Assembly: GCA_002440625.1 (NCBI GenBank)
Contig: DJUV01000287.1
Span: 1 to 10,900 of the forward strand
Reading direction: 5' to 3'
Origin: Rhodobacteraceae bacterium UBA6273
Lineage (GTDB): Bacteria > Pseudomonadota > Alphaproteobacteria > Rhodobacterales > Rhodobacteraceae
Length of the DNA: 10,900 nucleotides
Shown: positions 6,839-10,900 of the stretch, piece by piece
Layout of the letters: each line of letters starts with the position of its first letter
Position numbering within the stretch: position 1 is the stretch's first letter
Notes under the pieces: generated by a model
Told to the model about the DNA's origin: nothing
Seen by the model: only the letters and a program-made list of their open reading frames with translations
Databases searched by the model: none
Translations under genes and position numbers: made by a program

Positions 6839-6872
6839 CCCGCCAGAGGCAAGGACAGGGGCAACCGGCCAG

Positions 6873-8066
6873 ATGGACAAATCCGTGCGCGCCGCGCAGC
6901 CGTTTTTCTCGCAGCCGGTCCGGCAAGTCGTGATGATGCTGATCGTTCTGGCGCTGGTCGGGACCGGCGCCTACGTCGCCTACAGTCGCATCCTGCCGCT
7001 TTTTACGGCAAACCTCTGGCTGAACGGGCTGATCCTCGCGGTCTTTCTTCTCGGCGTGCTGACCTGCTTCTGGCAGGTGGCGCAGCTCGTGCGGTCGGTC
7101 AGCTGGATCGAAGGGTTCGCCGCTCATGTGCCGGGGCATGAGATCACCATCGCGCCGCGCCTTCTGGCGCCCCTGGCCGCGCTTCTGAGGTCGCGGGGGC
7201 CGCGCGGCGGGCAGATTTCGTCTTCCTCCGCCCGGTCCATCCTCGAATCCGTCGAGACACGGATCGACGAGGCGCGCGACATCACCCGCTATCTGACGAG
7301 CCTGCTGATCTTCCTCGGCCTTCTTGGCACCTTCTACGGGCTCGCCACGACCGTCCCTGCCGTCGTCGACACCATCCGCGCCCTTGCCCCGCAAGAGGGC
7401 GAGAGCGGGATGCAGATATTCGAGAAGCTGATGAGCGGGCTGGAGCGCCAGCTTGGCGGCATGGGCACGGCATTTTCCTCATCGCTCCTTGGCCTTGCCG
7501 GATCGCTCGTCGTCGGTCTTCTGGAGCTTTTCGCCGGCCACGGCCAGACCCGATTCTACCGCGAGCTTGAGGAATGGCTGACCTCTTTCACCCGGCTCGG
7601 CTTTGCCGGCAGCGATAGCGAGGGGGGGCTGGATCAGGCCAGCGTTGCCGGCGTTCTCGACCATATGGCCGGGCAGGTCGAAGCCCTGCAGGAATTGTTG
7701 GAACGCTCGGACGCGGGCCGGGTCGCGGTGAACGAGCGGCTTGAAATGCTCGCCGGCGCCGTCGAGGGGCTGACCCGGCATTTGCGGACAGAGGCCGGAA
7801 GTGCCGCGATCCTGACGCGCATTGCCGAGGGGCAGGACCGGATGGCGGCGCTGATGCAGCCGCCACCGCCGGAGGAGGAACCGACGGGGCCGGATGCCGA
7901 AAGTCGGATGCGTCTGCGCTCCATCGACATGCAGCTTCTGAGGCTGCTGGAAGAGGTCGCGGCGGGGCGGCAAGAGAGCATGGCCGACCTGCGCGGCGAT
8001 CTGGCGCAACTGACCCGCGCCGTCCGCGCCCTGGGGCGGTCGTCGCCACCGCCGGAAAGGGGCTGA
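6873..8066 (+). CDS. MotA/TolQ/ExbB-family proton channel protein with long helical cytoplasmic tail
   Basis: A 397-residue inner-membrane protein. Four hydrophobic segments are visible: about 18-38, 50-72, 140-165 and 197-221. The last two carry the MotA/TolQ/ExbB signature: FLGLLGTFYGLATTVPAVVDTI (147-168) and GGMGTAFSSSLLGLAGS (195-211), rich in the small and hydroxyl residues that line the ion path. The cytoplasmic loop 73-139 and the tail 222-397 are helical; the tail is broken by a Pro/Glu-rich stretch (329-340). Such proteins form pentamers around a dimer of a MotB/TolR/ExbD-like partner and convert proton or sodium flow into mechanical work. The partner is the next gene, 4 bases downstream. 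ATG 6873 has AGGGG (6857-6861) upstream at a wide 11-base spacing; a TTG at 6810 in the same frame is unlikely because it is part of the promoter. This is not flagellar MotA by context. The role is unknown. Confidence 0.85.
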   Translation: MDKSVRAAQPFFSQPVRQVVMMLIVLALVGTGAYVAYSRILPLFTANLWLNGLILAVFLLGVLTCFWQVAQLVRSVSWIEGFAAHVPGHEITIAPRLLAPLAALLRSRGPRGGQISSSSARSILESVETRIDEARDITRYLTSLLIFLGLLGTFYGLATTVPAVVDTIRALAPQEGESGMQIFEKLMSGLERQLGGMGTAFSSSLLGLAGSLVVGLLELFAGHGQTRFYRELEEWLTSFTRLGFAGSDSEGGLDQASVAGVLDHMAGQVEALQELLERSDAGRVAVNERLEMLAGAVEGLTRHLRTEAGSAAILTRIAEGQDRMAALMQPPPPEEEPTGPDAESRMRLRSIDMQLLRLLEEVAAGRQESMADLRGDLAQLTRAVRALGRSSPPPERG

Positions 8067-8070
8067 AGCG

Positions 8071-9696
8071 ATGGGGCTTTCGCGCGGTCGCGGCAATCAC
8101 GGCATTTCCGCCATCATCTGGCCCGGCTTCGTCGATGCGCTGACCACGCTTCTTTTGATCCTGATCTTCCTCGTCACCATCTTCATGGTGGTGCAGTTCA
8201 CCTTGCGCGAGCAGATCACGACGAAGGAGAACGAAGTCGCCGATTTGTCGGTGCAGATTGCCGATCTTGCCGATGCGCTGGGGCTGGAGCGGCGGAAGGC
8301 GGGTGAACTTACGACCGAGGTCGCGGGTCTGAGCGCCACGTTGAATGACGCCCGCGCCGAGGCTGACCGGCAGACGGCGTTGATCGCCACGCTCCGCGGC
8401 CAGATCGGTGAGCGCGACGCCGCCATCGGTGCCGCCGAGGCGAAGATCACCGCCTTCGAGGCGCAGGTCGCCTCGCTTCTGTCCGAACGAGACACCGCGC
8501 GCGGGCGGGTGGGCGACCTGACCACCGAACGCGACAAACTGCTGACCAATCAGGAGGCGCTGAATCTCGCCGTCGCCAAGGCCCGTTCCGAGATCGACGC
8601 GCAGGCCGAGGCGGCGCGCCTTGCCGCCGCGCGGCGCGAGGCGCTGGAGGCGCTGGTGGCCGACCTGAAGGCGCAGGGCGAGGCGGCGGGTGCGAAGCTG
8701 ACGGAGGCCGAAACGGCGCGGCTGACCGAGGCGGCGGCGGCTCAGGCGCTTCGCGACAGGTTGAAGGGCGCCGAGGATGAACTGACCTCAATGACGCTCG
8801 CGCTCGAAGCGCAGCGGAAGAAGGCCGAGGATACGCTGACGCTTCTGGCCGCCGCCGAAGCGGCGCAGCGGGCCGAGGCCGACAAGTCCGGAACGGCTCT
8901 GTCAGAGGCCGACCGGCAGAAGGCGCTTCTTGCCACCGCGAACGAGGTCCTTTCCCGCGAAAAGGCGGCTTCGGCGGAGGCAGCGCGCAAGGTGGCGCTT
9001 CTCAACCAGCAGATCGCGGCGCTTCGGACGCAATTGGGTTCGCTCCAGAATCTGCTTGATGCTTCGGATGCCCGAGATGCGGAAGCGAAGGTGCAGGCCG
9101 ATGCGCTGGGCACAAGGCTCAATTCCGCGCTGGCGCAGGTGGCGTCGGAACAGAAGCGCCGGGCGGAGCTGGAAGAGGCGGAGCGCGTCCGGCTTGAAGC
9201 CGAGGCGAAGTCGCTTAAGGAACAGACGGTGGAACTGGCGCGCTACCGATCGGAATTCTTCGGCAAGCTGTCGCAGGTGCTGGCGGGGCGCGAAGGCGTG
9301 CGCGTCGTCGGTGACCGCTTCGTCTTTTCCTCCGAGGTGCTCTTCAACCCCGGTGCGGCGGGCCTGTCTGACGAGGGCAGGGCGCAGATCGCCAATGTGG
9401 TGGCAACGCTGCAAGAGGTGGCGGCGGAGATTCCGCCCGAGATCGACTGGATCATCCGGGTCGACGGCCATACTGACAACCTTCCGCTTTCAGGCACGGG
9501 GGAGTTCCACGACAACTGGGAACTGAGCATGGCGCGGGCGCTCTCGGTGGTGCGCTACATGCAGGACAGCCTCGGCTTCCCGCCGGAACGGCTGGCGGCG
9601 ACAGGGTTCGGCGAATACCGCCCGGTTGTCACCGGCGACACGCCGGAAGCACGGGCGCAGAACCGGCGGATCGAGTTGAAGTTGACTGAACGGTAG
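8071..9696 (+). CDS. MotB/OmpA-family peptidoglycan-binding stator-like protein with very long coiled coil
   Basis: A 541-residue partner of the preceding channel protein. A short basic cytoplasmic start leads into one transmembrane helix, about 13-43 (IIWPGFVDALTTLLLILIFL). Asp22 in FVDALTTLL sits where MotB has its essential ion-carrying aspartate. Residues about 44-390 form a proline-free, Ala/Glu/Leu/Arg-rich coiled coil with only one aromatic residue (Phe129). The C-terminal OmpA/MotB domain (about 410-541) has VDGHTDN (464-470) with Asp469, and LSMARALSVV with Arg489, the positions that bind diaminopimelate in OmpA-like domains; it ends in NRRIELKL. MotB is usually about 250-350 residues, so this is much longer. 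AAAGGGG at 8056-8062 lies 8 bases upstream of the ATG, inside the end of the MotA-like gene, so the two are surely co-expressed. It probably drives or senses an envelope process, not flagellar rotation; the target is unknown. Confidence 0.85.
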   Translation: MGLSRGRGNHGISAIIWPGFVDALTTLLLILIFLVTIFMVVQFTLREQITTKENEVADLSVQIADLADALGLERRKAGELTTEVAGLSATLNDARAEADRQTALIATLRGQIGERDAAIGAAEAKITAFEAQVASLLSERDTARGRVGDLTTERDKLLTNQEALNLAVAKARSEIDAQAEAARLAAARREALEALVADLKAQGEAAGAKLTEAETARLTEAAAAQALRDRLKGAEDELTSMTLALEAQRKKAEDTLTLLAAAEAAQRAEADKSGTALSEADRQKALLATANEVLSREKAASAEAARKVALLNQQIAALRTQLGSLQNLLDASDARDAEAKVQADALGTRLNSALAQVASEQKRRAELEEAERVRLEAEAKSLKEQTVELARYRSEFFGKLSQVLAGREGVRVVGDRFVFSSEVLFNPGAAGLSDEGRAQIANVVATLQEVAAEIPPEIDWIIRVDGHTDNLPLSGTGEFHDNWELSMARALSVVRYMQDSLGFPPERLAATGFGEYRPVVTGDTPEARAQNRRIELKLTER

Positions 9697-9707
9697 GGTT
9701 TCCCGCG

Positions 9708-9738
9708 CTCCGGGGGCCTCCTGCCCCCGGGAGTATTT
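9708..9738 (+). terminator. Hairpin with short T tail after the OmpA-like gene, part of an intergenic inverted-repeat element
   Basis: CTCC (9708-9711) plus GGGGGC (9712-9717) pair with GCCCCC (9723-9728) and GGAG (9730-9733), with one bulged G at 9729 and a 5-base loop, then TATTT. That is a 10-bp stem with a weak T tail, 11 bases past the stop. A second inverted repeat, TGAGCC (9738-9743) with GGCTCA (9757-9762), follows and reaches the stop of the convergent GFA gene, so the element may act in both directions. Confidence 0.6.
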
Positions 9739-9759
9739 GAGCCACCGTGAAAGAGGGGC

Positions 9760-10158
9760 TCAGAGATGGGCGAAGATCTCCGGTGGCGCGTGGCGGTCGT
9801 TCCGACCGTCGACATAGACCACGGGAGCGGCGGCAAGCACTTCGTCGGGGACGTTTCCAAGGCAGCCGATGTTGACGCCGTAGATGCGGGTTCCATCTGG
9901 CATCGTGCCTATACCGAAGGGGCGGACGCCGCAGGTCGGGCAGAACCAGTGTTCGTTCTTCATGGAGTTGAAGAGGTACTTGGTCAGCTTGTCCCGGCCT
10001 TCCGTGACGCGGATATGGTCGGGCGTGACGATGGCGGGCCAGAAGCGGGTGCGGCGGCAGATGGAACAGTTGCAGCGGTAGGTGGGCTGCGTGAGGTCGA
10101 TATCGGCCTCGAAGCGCACGGCGCCGCAATGGCAGCTTCCCTGATAGGTGGTCAGCAT
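9760..10158 (-). CDS. GFA (CENP-V/glutathione-dependent formaldehyde-activating) family zinc protein
   Basis: A 132-residue protein of the GFA fold. The cysteine ligands are all present: Cys9 and Cys11 in GSCHCGAVRFEA, Cys29, Cys31 and Cys34 in RCNCSICRR, and Cys73 and Cys76 in FCPTCGVRPFG. They would bind two zinc ions, one structural and one near the active site. The founding member, Gfa of Paracoccus, was described as speeding the addition of formaldehyde to glutathione, but most family members have unknown substrates and the name should not be read as an activity here. The length is normal and no signal peptide is seen. A G-rich stretch GGGGGA lies 6 bases upstream of the ATG on its own strand. 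The gene is on the clpA strand, 24 bases beyond the clpA terminator hairpin, which leaves little room for a separate promoter. Confidence 0.88.
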   Translation of the reverse strand: MLTTYQGSCHCGAVRFEADIDLTQPTYRCNCSICRRTRFWPAIVTPDHIRVTEGRDKLTKYLFNSMKNEHWFCPTCGVRPFGIGTMPDGTRIYGVNIGCLGNVPDEVLAAAPVVYVDGRNDRHAPPEIFAHL

Positions 10159-10181
10159 CGCGGTTCCCCCGTCGCGATAGC

Positions 10182-10210
10182 AAAAGGCCCGCCGTTTCGG
10201 GCGGGCCTTT
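10182..10210 (-). terminator. Intrinsic terminator of clpA
   Basis: A perfect 11-bp stem, 10183-10193 with 10200-10210 (AAAGGCCCGCC and its complement), encloses a 6-base loop. Read on the - strand, the hairpin ends in TTTTG, 10 bases past the clpA stop. In the + direction only three Ts follow, so it should work mainly for clpA. Confidence 0.88.
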
Positions 10211-10219
10211 CGGTTCTTG

Positions 10220-10900
10220 TCAGTCAGCGGTCAGAAGCGGCGGCTTCGATCCGGTGAGCCGCGGTTTCTGCGGCTCCTCGATCTCAAGCGCGATGCCGTC
10301 GTCCTTGCGGACCACGCGCACGACGCCGCCCTTGGTCAGCTTGCCGAAGAGCAGTTCTTCGGCGAGCGGCTTCTTGATGTGCTCCTGGATCACGCGGCCC
10401 AGCGGACGCGCGCCCATCTTGTCGTCATAGCCCTTTTCGGCCAGCCAGTCGGCGGCTTCCGGCATCAGCTCGATATGGACATGACGGTCCATGAGCTGCG
10501 CTTCGAGCTGGAGGACGAACTTGTCGACCACCTGGATGATGACCTCGCGGCTGAGGGGCGCGAAGGAGATCACCGCGTCGAGACGGTTGCGGAACTCCGG
10601 CGTGAACATCCGTTCGATGGCGGCGGTATCCTCGCCCTCGCGACGGTCGCGGTTGAAGCCGATGGCGGCCTTGGCCATGTCGGCGGCGCCCGCATTCGTC
10701 GTCAGGATCAGAATCACGTTGCGGAAATCCACCTGCCGGCCGTTGTGGTCGGTCAGCTTGCCGTGGTCCATCACCTGCAGAAGGATGTTGTAGACATCCG
10801 GGTGCGCCTTCTCGATTTCATCGAGCAGGAGCACACAATGCGGGTGCTGGTCGACGCCATCGGTCAGCATGCCGCCCTGATCGAAGCCGACATAGCCCGG
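10220..10900 (-). CDS. clpA: ATP-dependent Clp protease ATP-binding subunit ClpA, C-terminal part (partial)
   Basis: The last 226 codons are present; the N-terminal domain, the first AAA+ module and the Walker A of the second lie beyond the right edge. The visible part is the second AAA+ module: PGYVGFDQGGMLTD, Walker B VLLLDEIEKAHPD, sensor-1 ILTTNAG, arginine-finger region FTPEFRNRLD and sensor-2 MGARPLGRVIQ. AIGFNRDRR sits where ClpA has its IGL loop, which docks on ClpP. ClpA is the hexameric unfoldase that feeds proteins into ClpP, with ClpS as the usual adaptor. The C-terminal tail (EEPQKPRLTGSKPPLLTAD) differs from the E. coli tail, as expected for the divergent end. clpS is not in the window and may lie upstream, off the right edge. 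Confidence 0.95.
   Translation of the reverse strand, partial: PGYVGFDQGGMLTDGVDQHPHCVLLLDEIEKAHPDVYNILLQVMDHGKLTDHNGRQVDFRNVILILTTNAGAADMAKAAIGFNRDRREGEDTAAIERMFTPEFRNRLDAVISFAPLSREVIIQVVDKFVLQLEAQLMDRHVHIELMPEAADWLAEKGYDDKMGARPLGRVIQEHIKKPLAEELLFGKLTKGGVVRVVRKDDGIALEIEEPQKPRLTGSKPPLLTAD

Noticed and set aside
8560..8760. Tandem DNA repeat in the OmpA-like gene
   Set aside because: Recurrent GAGGCGGCG-like units reflect Glu-Ala-Ala codons of the coiled coil; there is no constant repeat period.
6873..9696. Zorya anti-phage system (ZorA/ZorB-like pair)
   Set aside because: The channel protein with a long tail and the OmpA-domain partner resemble ZorAB, but no ZorC, ZorD helicase or ZorE nuclease follows. 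The next genes are GFA and clpA, and in this partner the long coil is in the periplasm. Nothing else points to a defence island.

Overview
The window is GC-rich chromosomal DNA that reads as a member of the Rhodobacteraceae/Rhodobacterales (Alphaproteobacteria). I base this on recognising the protein versions, not on a search: a 206-residue alphaproteobacterial-type S4, HisC followed by a TyrC-like dehydrogenase, a DUF2125 protein, a Rhodobacterales-type Hint-domain protein, and a MotA-like/OmpA-like pair. I see no insertion sequence, phage gene, tRNA, rRNA or CRISPR array.

Layout, left to right. (1) The last 28 codons of sdhB (1-89, +), followed by a Hint (hedgehog/intein) domain protein of unknown role (198-1262, +). 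(2) A self-contained rpsD unit: promoter 1273-1300, a structured 5' leader of about 140 nt, rpsD starting at GTG 1448, and a strong intrinsic terminator at 2096-2123. (3) A tightly coupled + strand cluster, hisC (2194-3279), tyrC-like dehydrogenase (3276-4202) and a secreted extensin-like protein (4199-5188), with two ATGA 4-base overlaps. (4) A DUF2125 membrane-anchored protein on the - strand (5195-6178), convergent with the extensin-like gene and divergent from a ChaC-type gamma-glutamylcyclotransferase (6257-6787, +). (5) A two-gene unit for an ion-driven membrane motor or transporter: a MotA/ExbB-like channel protein (6873-8066) and a MotB/OmpA-like stator protein (8071-9696) with a roughly 345-residue coiled coil. 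A plausible promoter lies at 6810-6838. (6) A GFA-family zinc protein (9760-10158, -) and the C-terminal 226 residues of ClpA (10220-10900, -, cut by the window edge), separated by a terminator hairpin.

Most of the window is housekeeping: respiration, ribosome, His/Tyr synthesis, glutathione turnover and proteolysis. Three places deserve attention. The first is the MotA/MotB-like pair, which has the channel aspartate and the peptidoglycan-binding residues of a stator but an unusually long proline-free coil and no flagellar or defence neighbours. The second is the rpsD leader, where three stable-looking hairpins and a segment complementary to the ribosome binding site suggest translational control, perhaps by S4 itself. 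The third is the 9708-9762 inverted-repeat element, which resembles a sequence I recall as recurring between Rhodobacteraceae genes.
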